This document shows positions 1 to 13,700 of a stretch of 64,000 nucleotides of DNA, in pieces. Position 1 is the stretch's first letter, and every line of letters starts with the position of its first letter. The DNA is from Mytilus trossulus. Taxonomy: Eukaryota; Mollusca; Bivalvia; Mytilida; Mytilidae. The translations under genes and the position numbers were made by a program. A model generated the notes under the pieces. That model made no database searches and was not told the origin of the DNA. It saw only the letters and a program-made list of their open reading frames with translations. Where the stretch lies: contig NC_086378.1 in the NCBI RefSeq assembly GCF_036588685.1, positions 75,905,127 to 75,969,126 of the forward strand. The letters run 5' to 3'.

Positions 1-914
1 TGATCCATATGAAAAGAAAAAAATCAGCACCGTTAGTTTTAAAAAAACCTTGTTTAGACCTAAATTGTATAAAAAATGAAGAGTGACTGTTAAATATATA
101 TCAACTGTCTATTTCATACTTATTATAATAAGAAAAGAAAAAAAACCAATTTAAGTAGTAGCAATGTAAAGAATTGTACAAACAACATGTATCATACTGT
201 CAACTTCACTTATCCTGTTGTTATCATTTGTCCTTGAAGTAACCTTGAACTTACATTATCTCATTACTGGTACATCTGATACTACTTTTAGTTCACCTGG
301 CTTGTGAGGTTACAAAATAAATATATTTCCATTCCAGTAATCTTTTCAATTTAAATAACCTAATAAAGGATATATATATCTTTAGAACTGTCTGTTAGGA
401 GAAAGATGAATCATAACAAAATGATAAACCAGTACCAGTACATTATTGATTAAGATATGTTCTGTTATTATTTGTTTATAATATGAATGTCCATGTTGTG
501 CATACTCTTAGCGTGTCTTTTAGAATGAGATGTGGTAAGATTGCCAATTAGGCAACTCTGCTTCAAGGACTTAAAGTAAATGACATAAAAGTTAACAACT
601 ATATGTTACTATATTAAGGTGGCAGCCGCACAGTAGTATTTCCTGTCCCATACTCAGTCAGCCTTTTAAGAATTTTCACAACTTTCTAACACTGTATTAA
701 GACTATATTATGTCAATAGGGGTTACAAAATAAGGTAACTGAAATATGGTGCACATTTTGTGCCTTATATGAATAAGACTTTGAATATATGGTTTATACA
801 CAGCTAATAATGTAGACAAGACACTTTAGTTTACATTTTCATATGTATAATGGTATATATATTTTCTTAAATAATCTGAAAAAATAATATCTTTTAAGTA
901 TGAACCTGGTCAAT
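1..914. other. upstream spacer, no gene seen
   Basis: AT-rich non-coding DNA with no supportable coding exon. Positions about 520-660 (GATGTGGTAAGATTGCCAAT and following) are a decayed copy, in reverse orientation, of a repeat family whose tail reads ATTGGCAATCATACCACATC. The same family recurs near 3770, 15000, 43310, 46310 and 60230. Confidence 0.5.
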
Positions 915-1049
915 CAGTGGCAGATCAAGAAATTTTCATAAGTGGGGGCCCACTGACTGCGTAAGAGTCATACCTCAGTGATTCCCTATATAAGCAACCA
1001 AATTTTTCCAAAAAAGGGGGACCTGGGCCCCCTTCTAAATCCGCCTCTG
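915..1049. mobile_element. 135-bp MITE with 5-bp target duplication
   Basis: The ends are inverted (CAGTGGCAGATC at the left, matching the complement of GATC-like AAATCCGCCTCTG at the right), with inner GGGGGCCC/GGGCCCCC stretches that also pair. The element is flanked on both sides by TCAAT (910-914 and 1050-1054), which looks like a target-site duplication. It carries no coding capacity. A related fragment lies at about 31786-31850. Confidence 0.7.
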
Positions 1050-1587
1050 TCAATTATAAACTATTTGATTGCAACTCCACTATAAGTAAGGCAAAATAAA
1101 GTAGTGTGTACTACGTTTTGCATATCAAGAATACAGTCATCGATTTATGAATGAAGTGCATGATAGATGTACCCTTCACAACCTATAGATGCAATGTATA
1201 TTATTTATGTTTTCTTTTAGTACTTGTGAAACACCTATACATTATATATCTTCCTCCTTATTGTGTTTGGTATACTTCTGTTGTACAATCTACTTGGTTA
1301 AGTTCTACACTATATTGCGGACAATGTTTTCTCTTGGGTTAAGTTCAAGATTGTTTTGTGGAAGAAAGATGTTTTGTTATTTTGTGATAGGTGATGACTT
1401 ATATATTTTGTATTGACAATGGAGTATGTGACGGTTTTTGCGTTGTATTTTATTGAATGACAGTTTCCAAATATACCCCAAAAGTCAGAGTGTCAAATCC
1501 TATATTGACAAATCGTGTAAGTCCTGATCCATTTTCAGCCATTTTGACCAGCAGTCCTTGCTATGAATAGTTTATAAAAGCAACACA

Positions 1588-1713
1588 ATGGATTTATTCA
1601 AGCAACAATATGGACATGCTCCTGAAGATACGTGGGACATGGGTTCTCAGTATGGATATATGCCATGGCTTGGAGCAGATATGCTTGAAAATCTAGCAGA
1701 GAGAATTGACACG
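1588..1713 (+). other. candidate first coding exon of PEPCK
   Basis: An ATG at 1588 opens 42 codons beginning [16 protein letters not shown] and ending at donor ACG|GTAGAG. This joins in phase 0 to the exon at 4086, where the conserved enzyme begins within about 40 residues. The frame is open throughout. It has no match that I recognise in vertebrate PEPCK and does not look like a classical arginine-rich mitochondrial presequence. TTTATAAAAG lies only about 17 bp before the ATG, too close to be this start's TATA box. TTTTCAG at about 1534-1540 could be the acceptor of an upstream untranslated exon. If this exon is wrong, ATG at 4113 (MTSVFGKEE) is the next in-frame start. Confidence 0.6.
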
Positions 1714-4700
1714 GTAGAGTAACTGTACTGTGGGTCATGTAAACTAAAAATAAGTTGATTTTAAAGTTCTCTGTTATTTTGATATCTTTATTGGGGATCT
1801 AAGATTTCAAACAAAACAAAAATAGTGTTTTCATTAGATAAATTTTTAAAGGAAGAATTCCGTTCAAGGTAGATCAAAAGAATTTACAGGTTATTTGGGG
1901 CTACTTAATTTTTAATTTTTGGTAATTGGTTTTCAGTTTTAGTTTTCTTTAAGTGTAACTTTTAAAGCATTTTAGGTGAGGCTTAATTTAAAGCAAGTGT
2001 GTATTGCTGAAAAAACTATCCATTTTTAAACTGTCGGTACTTATTCTTTAAACATTATGCACTTTTTCTTATCATGTTTATAATATTTATGATGAATTAG
2101 AACAAGAATTATCAGAAATTGCATTGGATAATTATAGAAGTTAATTAACAGAGAACTTATGACTTATCTGTATACATCATAATTCATATCCTCTCTAGCA
2201 TGGAATGTACACAAACTTAGAACTAATGAACTGGCAAGCATACAAAGCAGTTTATTTGCAACTGAAAAAAGGGGGTACCAGAGATCTGTATTAAATGCTT
2301 CTATTTCTTTTGTCCTGGTTGTCAAATCTGAAACATGTACTGAATTTCTTTCTTGTCTGACAGTTTGAGTTGTAAAGTGGTTAGGTTAAGCTCAATATCT
2401 GTCAGAAACCATAGATAGAATACCAATATTTCAGAGTGGGAGTTGTATTTTTGTTTGAAAGAGATAAATAAAGTTTTATGCTGGTGTTTATTTCTAAACA
2501 ATCCAATAGCAACGATGCATTTGCTTTGTTCAGTACAATAAATTTTCAAAAATTTAACAATTGAATAGCTTCAATGGTCAAGTCTTAAGCTGAAGGTAAT
2601 TTCTTAGAAAATATTTAGTTTGGAATAATATTTCAGTAATATTGCAGAACCTCTTACATACAATAGATGACATACAATCCAAACACAGTTCAGTAACATT
2701 ATGATCACCTTAACCTAAGTTTTATTGTGTTGTACATGTTTTTGGCAATCAAATGATACCATATATTCTTATTTTCATACTTTATGTACTCCAGTGACTT
2801 ACGGTAAACCTTTGCATTTAGATCCTTAGCTCAGATAGTTCTAGGAATTGATATTTTGTAGAATACAAATTTATATTAAATTGAGTCACCAGAGGGTAAA
2901 TTTTATGTTGACTTATTGATTATGGGCTTTGTCATAGTAACAGTACATTGCAAGTTTATTGTACAACATAGGTCTGGAATATTTTAAATGATTTCTAGAC
3001 TTGTCCTTAGTTGTAATCATTCATATAAATGTTAAGAAATAATCTGCTTCATATCAACATTTGCAATATCCCTTGTAACTGATTCACTGAAGCATCTAAG
3101 TCATGCTATTGTTAATAGACAAACCATCAACTATTTTTACATTCAAACAAATACTGTTTTGAAAAAACCCTAATTGTAGATGTACATGTATTTAAATTTT
3201 GAAATTGAAAATATATTTGTAAAACTTTGTGTGATTTAATTTGATTTTGTTGACCACAGAAAACTGTTTTGATATTGCCCTTTTTTTCATCCGTCCATAT
3301 TTAAGATTACCAGAGGTCTGTTGTCCATCCCCTAGTAGTGACATGTTCCTTTTTTGTAGGCACTTGTACCCTGTGCTCCTTGCCTCATTTGTGACATCTC
3401 CCGATTAGGCTTGACACAAGCAACACAACAGGCTAGTCAGGAGCTCCTTACCCTTCTACAGCCTGTTAGTTGACACATCCTTTTTGTGGGGTTATTATTG
3501 CAGAGACTTTTTGTATTGCTGATGATGCTGGCTAGCTCTTTCTTTCTTTCTTTCTTCTTGACTTATGATTTACTTTACTGCCCCTTGATATCTTTTTATC
3601 TTTTTTATACATTGTTTATGACTCAATTTAAATTTGTTAATGACTCCTGTCTGACTTTCTGACTTCTACATTATCAAACCATTGTTTTAAGGAACATTTG
3701 TTGGTGATCTCCAAACTGAAAAACTCTTGTTAAGTTATGTTTGTGAGATTGATATAAAAAAATTAAAAAGATGTGGTATAATTGCCAATGAGACAACTAT
3801 CCACAACAGAACAGATGACACAGAAATTAATAACTACACATTTGTCACTTTACTGCCTCCAACAATGAGTAAAACCCAAACCGCATAGTCAGCCATACAA
3901 GGATATAGTTGTAAGAGAAAAATCTGACTTGTGTCACAAGTAAGTGAAGGACAAAACCAGAAAGTTTCAGACTTAAAATTTGAAAAATAAATTTTAGATA
4001 TTTGAAATGCTTGACAATCACTTTATGGTAGATTTTTATTTGTGTTTAATTGAAAATAAAAAAAGTGTTTTTTGTTATTTTGTAGACAAGCAGAGAACGC
4101 AGAGAACACAAAATGACCAGTGTGTTTGGTAAAGAGGAAACCCAGTTTTATGAGGTCCATAACATAGTAGTCCAGCATATTGGACCCATACCAATCGCCA
4201 AGGGAGACTTCCATAAACTTCCCAAGAAATGTCAGAAGTTCATTGCAAAATGGGTAAGTTCAGTAACATGAAGGGACCGAAAGTATTGTGAGGAAATTAT
4301 TATTGGAATTTTGCTTTTTGGAAAACAATTATATAGTATAATTGAAGTTAAAGGTTGATATACATAAGCATACCTGCCAACATTTTAAAATCCCAATCAG
4401 GGTTTCCTGTGCAAGATGGCTCTCATAGTGACAGTCCTGCAAAACTTTAAAAGGCGTCTTCAAATTTCTTTTAATGATGTTTATTTGCTTCTTCATACTT
4501 TTACATTAAAAATTTCCAATTGGAAGCTTCCAATGGGGGAAGTCCCCAGCAAATAGTGACAGTTGGCAGGAAAGAACGAGTTGATACAAAATATTATTGT
4601 AAAGATTTATAACAACTTCTTGACTGTCTATGTTTGGTGTATTGTAGAATTTTCTTGACATTTTCACTTCAATCTCTTTATTTGTAGACTACACCTGAGT

Positions 4701-7700
4701 TTGAAATTTATATTTGTGCCCTCTTATTTGTCATAAAAAAGTAAATTTTCCTTATAAATGAAAAATATGTTTATTTTTAGGTTGACATTTGTGCACCTAG
4801 AGCATTGTACATCTGCGATGGTTCACAAGGAGAGGCTGATGAGATCATACACAAATTGGTAGAAAGAGGAGTTCTTACTTCACTCCCTAAATATGAGAAC
4901 AAGTAAGGTTATGACCCTTTTCCCTTGACTTTGATCCCCCTGCTAGTATAACGGAATAACATAGATGATTATAGGAAAAAACATCCAAAGAACTTTCCTC
5001 TTTTGAGTATTGGATGTTTTGCTATCTATTTATTATTACAAGAGTTTAGAAGTTTACTCACAATAATAAAAAAAATACAGATTTCTTTCCATGTTCGCAA
5101 ATATATTTCTTTTTCAGATAGTATTCAATTTTGGTTTTATTATTAGATTATTGATTTTATATTAAAAAAAAATGAAAACATTATTTAAAAAAAAAGGATT
5201 CAAGTTGCATCCCCAAATCCAATGCCTTAAATTTTTCAAATGATAACTATCTCAATAACATATAATCTAATGTAAAGAAAATGCCATTTCACAAAATAAC
5301 CATAAATTTGCATGATTGTTTGTTAAAACTTTGTTTAGAGTTGTTACTTTTAAATAAGAGGTGAAAGATGCAAAAGGGATAGTTAAATTCAATAGTGGAA
5401 AACAAACTGACAATGCCTGGCAAAAAACACAAAAAAATGAATGTCAAATGTGACAGTACACAAAATGCATCATATAAAACTAAAACTATGAGCAACACAA
5501 ACCATGTTAAAAAAATTATGGTGAAAATAGCCCATTCCACATGTAGCACAAGTACAAACGCAGTAATAAATTTTAACTCGCATTTTGTATGATTTGAGTA
5601 AATCAGAGAATTTTAAAAGGGAAATAACTCATACAGTGTTGACTTTGAAATGATAGCAATTAGAATGTTAAGACTAGGTCTGACCTATTTGTAAAAACTT
5701 GCATGTCTTGATTATGTATTAAAAGTTGATTATGTTATCATGCAGGTATAACAAAATAGATTTTTCTTCAATTATTTTATTAAGTTTTCCAATTAGAAAT
5801 GTGTTATGAGGTAGAACAACTTGTTTATTAGCGGTAAAGCATTTTACATAATGGAGGCACCACCAACTGATTTAAAAACAACATATATAGATGTTGTAAT
5901 GAATAATTAACACATTTTCTTTTTTCTTTTGAATACATTTATTATTGGTGAACATGTATACAATTATTAACATACATTCAATTTTAAGCCAAGGACAAAG
6001 TCTTTTATCTTCATCCTGTTCTGATTTCCTGTACACATTCTTTTGTGGTTGAAGTTTTCATATAAACTTTTTTAGTTAAAAAATGTTTTTTTCTTGACCT
6101 TGTTATTTTAACGGAAGAGAAACTAAAACAAGACTTTAGTGTATCTAAAATTATAAAAAATTAAACAGATATACATATAAATGGTAAATAATATATGTTG
6201 AAATTTCTAAATGATGATTGTTTGTTGCCCTGTTAACTTTGAATAATTTAATTTTGGATGTAACACATCTTCTGATTGGCTGACGTTATTTTGTTATGAG
6301 CCCATAGACATAATTTAGTCATGTAACCGTGACGTTATCAATGTTTGTTTCATGGTTTTCTACGATTTAAAATGGAATTTAGAATTAAATTATAAGAAAT
6401 GACTCTGATATTTTTTCAGTCTATTGGAAATAACATAAAAAATGTGGTGCACACTGTTAAATAACCCGCTACATGTGTTATTCAATGTGCACCAAATTTT
6501 TTTTGTTATTTCTTCATAGACAGAAAAAATGTTAGTCATTTCTAAAATAGTAAAAAATAAGCTCTTTAAAGAAATCATGCTGGAAATAACATTTTCATCG
6601 ATGTTTAATATAAATAAAATTGAGATGGTAATGGTGAAGGTGTCAAAGAGACAACAACCCGACCATAGAGCAGACAACTGCCGAAAGTATATATGTCTAC
6701 ATTTCTTGTATTTATTTCAATGTTTAAAAGACCCCCCAACAAATGTATATTGAAGTTTTAATTGCTGTGCAAAATTTTTATGCTTGCATCTAATATTAAA
6801 AGAAGAAAATTTTTTCATTCTCATGCTGTTTTTTGTATTATCTCATAAGCTAGAAAGATATTTTATAAAAAAATGTTCCTTCTTTGAATTTCAGAAGTGA
6901 ACACACAAAAGCCTCTTGCATAGAAATTTATACAGTTCACTGTAGATGCTACCTCCTTATTAGCAATTTTACATCATTTTGAGAATTATGGCAATGACTA
7001 CATGGACTATATTTATTGTTATATTACAGCTTTTTGTGTAGAACTGACCCTGCTGATGTTGCTAGAGTCGAGGCCAAGACATGGATATCAACAAAAGAAA
7101 AGTATGACACAGTCCCTCATGTTAGGGAAGGTGTCAAAGGTATTTTGGGACAGTGGATTTCAGAGCCAGACATGGAAAAAGAGATGAATGACAGATACCC
7201 TGGCTGTATGGCAGGTAAATTTATAAACTAAATAGAAGTTTACTGCAACAAGTAACAACTGTCATCGATTAACCTTCACCTTGATATTAACCAGATGACA
7301 TGATAGATCATGTGACTCAGCAGTTATTGGTTGTTTTCTAACTATGTGTTTATTATTTTCAGGCAGGACCATGTTTGTTATTCCATTCAGTATGGGACCT
7401 ATTGGAGGTCCAATCAGTAAGATTGGTATACAGCTGACCGATTCAAACTATGTATTACTATGTATGAAGATTATGACTCGTGTATCACCAAAAGTTTGGG
7501 AGACATTGGGAGATAAAGATTTTGTCAAGTGTGTTCATTCTGTTGGTTGTCCTAGACCTGTCCAGAGTAAGTATTGTAAATATATTTTTAGGTAAGGCCT
7601 TTGCTAAATATCTGATTGGTATTAAAACTATGTGTTAAATAGCCATTTGTAGGTAAAGTACATCAACTTCAACATATGTTTTCTATCCTACCTTTACCCT

Positions 7701-10700
7701 TCTGTCACTATCCAACATATTTTCCAGTGACTAAAAATATCGTGCCTTTCATTTATGATGACCAGGCCGACCAACTTTGCAGAGCCTCCTAAATAAATAT
7801 ATTTAATTCAATCTAGTTCTGAATATTAACGAAATATTTACCACTAAATGTTTAGCAAACAACAATCAATAAATAATATTCATAGTAAGTTTAGAAGATA
7901 CATCATTATCAACTAGTTATTGTGAATTAGAGAGCTCTTAGGAAGTCAAATATAGTAAATGTTTTGAAGATGGTTTGTCTTATATTGGAAAGTAATATTT
8001 CATTTGAATGTGTATGTTTTAAGTATAATTCTATTCTAAAGGAAAGGTTATAAACCACTGGCCATGTAACCCAGAGAGAATCATGATAGCCCACAGACCT
8101 GAACAGAGAGAAATTATGTCATATGGTAGTGGGTATGGTGGAAACTCTCTTCTGGGAAAGAAATGTTTTGCCCTAAGAATAGCCAGTGTTATAGCTAGAG
8201 ATGAAGGGTGGCTTGCAGAACATATGTTGGTAAGTCCTCAAAACAGCCAATTTGATATAGAATGGTTTGGTGTGAGCCAAGGCTCCTTGTTTAAACAGAA
8301 AACTGAGAGATATTATATAATGGTGACGTAACACAATGTTATGAGTAACAGGATAACTATATTTGGTATATGGGATCCTTGCACGGTCAACATATCTATC
8401 AGAGAGTCCTTTTGACCTCAGCCTCATTTCAAAGATATGTAAAGTTTTCCTCATCAAGTCTGTAACTATATTTGGTCTATGGAATGATTGCATGATGTGC
8501 ATGTTGTCCGATATGGTTCATCTGAACATGACATCATTTAATTTGATCATTTGTAATCATCCAGTTTATATTAACGATGTAAATTCAATCATGATTAGTA
8601 AAGCAGGTGAAGAATTTTAATGTTTGCACATGCACTTATTATTAAAATATGAAAATTGTATCATAATGTTCTTTTCAGATTATGGGACTTCAAAATGAGA
8701 AGACGGGAGAAGAAAAATTTATATGTGCAGCTTTCCCTAGTGCTTGTGGTAAAACAAATCTTGCCATGTTAGAACCATCAGTTCCAGGGTACAAAGTCAG
8801 AGTTGTAGGTAGGTTTTACTGTCTATATATTTCCCAGTGCTTGTGGTAAAACAAACCTTGCCATGTTAGAACCATCAGTTCCAGGGTACAAAGTCCGAGT
8901 AAATGTAGGTAGGTTTTACTGTCTATATATTTCCCAGTGCTTGTGGTAAAACAAACCTTGCCATGTTAGAACCATCAGTTCCAGGGTACAAAGTCAGAGT
9001 TGTAGGTAGGTTTTACTGTCTATATATTTCCCAGTGCTTGTGGTAAAACAAACCTTGCCATGTTAGAACCATCAGTTCCAGGGTACAAAGTCAGAGTTGT
9101 AGGTAGGTTTTACTGTCTATATATTTCCCAGTGCTTGTGGTAAAACAAACCTTGCCATGTTAGAACCATCAGTTCCAGGGTACAAAGTCAGAGTTGTAGG
9201 TAGGTTTTACTGTCTATATATTTCCCAGTGCTTGTGGTAAAACAAACCTTGCCATGTTAGAACCATCAGTTCCAGGGTACAAAGTCAGAGTTGTAGGTAG
9301 GTTTTACTGTCTATATATTTCCCAGTGCTTGTGGTAAAACAAACCTTGCCATGTTAGAACCATCAGTTCCAGGGTACAAAGTCAGAGTTGTAGGTAGGTT
9401 TTACTGTCTATATATTTCCCAGTGCTTGTGGTAAAACAAACCTTGCCATGTTAGAACCATCAGTTCCAGGGTACAAAGTCAGAGTTGTAGGTAGGTTTTA
9501 CTGTCTATATATTTCCCAGTGCTTGTGGTAAAACAAACCTTGCCATGTTAGAACCATCAGTTCCAGGGTACAAAGTCAGAGTTGTAGGTAGGTTTTACTG
9601 TCTATATATTTCCCAGTGCTTGTGGTAAAACAAACCTTGCCATGTTAGAACCATCAGTTCCAGGGTACAAATTCAGAGTTGTAGGTAGGTTTTACTGTCT
9701 ATATATTTCCCAGTGCTTGTGGTAAAACAAACCTTGCCATGTTAGAACCATCAGTTCCAGGGTACAAAGTCAGAGTTGTAGGTAGGTTTTACTGTCTATA
9801 TATTTCCCAGTGCTTGTGGTAAAACAAACCTTGCCATGTTAGAACCATCAGTTCCAGGGTACAAAGTCAGAGTTGTAGGTAGGTTTTACTGTCTATATAT
9901 TTCCCAGTGCTTGTGGTAAAACAAACCTTGCCATGTTAGAACCATCAGTTCCAGGGTACAAAGTCAGAGTTGTAGGTAGGTTTTACTGTCTATATATTTC
10001 CCAGTGCTTGTGGTAAAACAAACCTTGCCATGTTAGTACCATCAGTTCCAGGGTACAAAGTCAGAGTTGTAGGTAGGTTTTACTGTCTATATATTTCCCA
10101 GTGCTTGTGGTAAAACAAACCTTGCCATGTTAGAACCATCAGTTCCAGGGTATAAAGTTAGAGTTGTAGTCAGAGTTGTAGGTAGGTTTCACTGTCTGAA
10201 TGCCACTGGAGGTTAAGAACACATTGATTAAAAAAGGAAATGGAGATAATTTAAGGTAAAATATATATTGCATAAAAAATTCATGAATTTGAATCTTTAT
10301 ATAATGACAAACCAGAAGACAAAATATGAAAAATTCCATTTACTATGGTCGCAAACAGATGAAAATAGTAGCAAGTGTCTTCCTCTATCTTGGATTTTGA
10401 AGTAGCAGATAACAATTGGTCTAGATCTTTAATGAAATGTGAAAATTTTGAGAGAAGTATGTAATTCATGTGAAAGACTTTTAGTCTAAATATAGAAAAT
10501 TGTGAGTTTTATCATATTTTATGCTGTATTTTCTAAAAACACAATATTTGAGTTTATTTTATTATTTTCCCACTTTGTCAAATAAGGGGAGAAAACTCAG
10601 ATAAGGTAGTATATAACAGAAAGTGTTTACCTAATTTAGTATGCAGCAAGAAAACAAGTCTGGTGACCTCTTTATTTATTTTTTTATCTGAAAGCATGTT

Positions 10701-13700
10701 ATAAGAGCTATCTTCTCACATTTTATCTTAAAATCCTATTGTGTATTTTTTTTTTTATCGCAGAAATTTTGATTTTCCATGCATTATCTGTACAACATCT
10801 GACATTTTTGAGCAACCTGTCGCATGAAAAAAAGTCTAAAATTATGGCTCCAACATTGTTGATGGCTATTAAAAGCAGGAATCATCCCATAACCATCAGG
10901 TGTAATTATGAGAAATTCTGTTACAGTAATCAAAACCTATTGCCAGTTTTGATATAGGAAAAATTGTTTTGTATCAGTGAAAAATGTTTGTTATTACAGG
11001 TGATGATATAGCATGGTTAAAGTTTGACAAAGAGGGAACCCTGAGAGCCATCAATCCTGAGGCTGGATTCTTTGGTGTAGCACCCGGTACAAACTTTATA
11101 ATCTTCTATTACAGGTGATGATATAGCATGGTTAAAGTTTGACAAAGAGGGTACCCTGAGAGCCATCAATCCTGATGCTGGATTCTTTGGTGTAGCACCC
11201 GGTACAAACTTTATAATCTTCTATTACAGGTGATGATATAGCATGGTTAAAGTTTGACAAAGAGGGAACCCTGAGAGCCATCAATCCTGAGGCTGGATTC
11301 TTTGGTGTAGCACCCGGTACAAACTTTATAATCTTCTATTACAGGTGATGATATAGCATGGTTAAAGTTTGACAAAGAGGGTACCCTGAGAGCCATCAAT
11401 CCTGAGGCTGGATTCTTTGGTGTAGCACCCGGTACAAACTTTATAATCTTCTATTACAGGTGATGATATAGCATGGTTAAAGTTTGACAAAGAGGGAACC
11501 CTGAGAGCCATCAATCCTGAGGCTGGATTCTTTGGTGTAGCACCCGGTACAAACTTTATAATCTTCTATTACAGGTGATGATATAGCATGGTTAAAGTTT
11601 GACAAAGAGGGTACCCTGAGAGCCATCAATCCTGAGGCTGGATTCTTTGGTGTAGCACCGGGTTCAAACTTTATAATCTTTCATTACAGGTGATGATATT
11701 GCATGGTTAAAGTTTGACAAAGAGGGTACCCTGAGAGCCATCAATCCTGAGGCTGGATTCTTTGGTGTAGCACCGGGTACAAACTTCAAAACCAACCCTA
11801 ATGCCATGAAGTCATTCCAGAAAAACTCTATATTTACCAATGTAGCCGAGACTGCCGATGGAGGATTCTTCTGGGAAGGCATGGAAGATGAAGTAGACAA
11901 GGTATTGTTATATCCTGGTTCATGTTTATGTCCATCTCATGAAAATTTTGGTTCTACAAATTTCTGAAATTTGGTATAAGCTTCATGTGAGCATGCTTAA
12001 ACAGTTGGATGCATTCAGATTCCCCACTCAAAAACAACTTCCAATTTACCAAATATTTATATATTTTTACACATAATGGTTTTCAGTTGACAAGTGTAGG
12101 CCAAGTTTTCATGGAATAATGGATAGCAAAGACATCTTCAAAAAATGGCAACCTGCATATGATAATAAAACATTTGATCTTGTGAATAAATATTAAGAAT
12201 CATCTGGGTGCACAAGAAGTTATCATACTTGTTCAGTTTGAGAAAAAAATAACTTTAAGGCATGTGTCATTTATCACTTCATACTTTTTTTTAGAACATG
12301 GCTATAACAACGTGGTTAAATAAGAAATGGCACATTGGAGCTCCAGGAAAGGCAGCACATCCCAACTCTAGATTTACTGCCCCTGCTAGTCAGTGTCCCA
12401 TTATACATCCTGATTGGGAGAAACCTGAGGGAGTACCTATCTCAGCAATTATCTTTGGTGGAAGGAGACCTACAGGTTAGTGCTAAGAGGCAACAGAGGG
12501 CTTTCTTATCTTTGCATTTATCCTTGGTGGGAGGAGATCTTGCTATAAGAAAAACAGAGATAATTCCTATATCAGCACTTACATTTAGTCTGCATAGACC
12601 AACAGGAAGGTTCTTTGAGTGACTTATCAAGTTTAATATGGGTGGAGTTGTGAAATACACTTGCAAATGTTTTAAGGCTTTAGAGGGAGTTTTGTATCTC
12701 AGACTAACAGATGAATTTTTGGAGAAAAATATAGTCAATTCAATACAGTTGTAATTATATGTTGCAGCATAAAACCTATGTTTTGAAAGGCACATTAAAT
12801 AAAGGATTCTATTCCATTACTAATTTTATTGTTGAAATGCTTAAAAAAAAATTGACATGTAAGGGACAATGATTCCATACTGGGAGGTCAGTTTTTTCAG
12901 AAAATGCTATGGGAGATATAGTTTTAAAAAGAAAGGAGAAAGATACAAATGGGATATTCAAACATTGATCAAAAACAAACTAACAATGTTGTGGCAAAAA
13001 GATATAAAGATGAAAAGACAAACAACAGAACACAAAACACAAAACCAAAGACAGCAAAACAAACCTCAAAATACTATAAATAATAATAAATAAATAAATA
13101 TTTTATTTGAGTGTCACACATGGATTGATACAGTACATATACAAGTAAATTAAGTAACATCTTTAAAGTTCAATCAATGCCCAGCCAAACATTTGACTTA
13201 TGAGACACTTTTAAAACATTCATAGATATAGGAAGATGTGGTGTGAGTGCCAATGAGACAACTCTCCATCCAAATAACAATTTAAAAATTAAACCATTAT
13301 AGGTTAAAGTACGGCCTTCAACACGGAGCCTTGGCTCACACCGAACAACAAGCTATAAAGGGCCCCAAAATTACTAGTGTAAAACCATTCAAACGGGAAA
13401 ACCAACGGTCTAATCTATATAAACAAAACGAGAAACGAGAAACACGTATATATTACATAAACAAACGACAACTACTGTACATCAGATTCCTGACTTAGGA
13501 CAGGTGCAAACATTTGCAGCGGGATTAAATGTTTTAATGGGCCCAAACCTTCTCCCTTTTTCTGAAACAATAGCATAACATCACAACATAGAAAAACATA
13601 CGATAAAATATCAATTGGCAGACTTAACTCAATCAAAAAACGTATGATTATGTACATATTTACAATAAACTGCATGTTAAATTTGTAAAATATTTCTAGA

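Noticed and set aside
5289-5592. Overlapping open frames on both strands (86 and 65 codons)
   Set aside because: They lie within a decayed A-rich interspersed repeat in a PEPCK intron and have no coding character.
8173-8502. 109-codon frame on the - strand
   Set aside because: It is the antisense shadow of PEPCK exon 6 and its intron.
8831-11689. Tandem PEPCK gene copies
   Set aside because: Only exon-boundary fragments are repeated; there is a single set of all other exons.
12442-12795. 117-codon frame on the - strand
   Set aside because: It overlaps PEPCK exon 9 antisense and has no splice or homology support.
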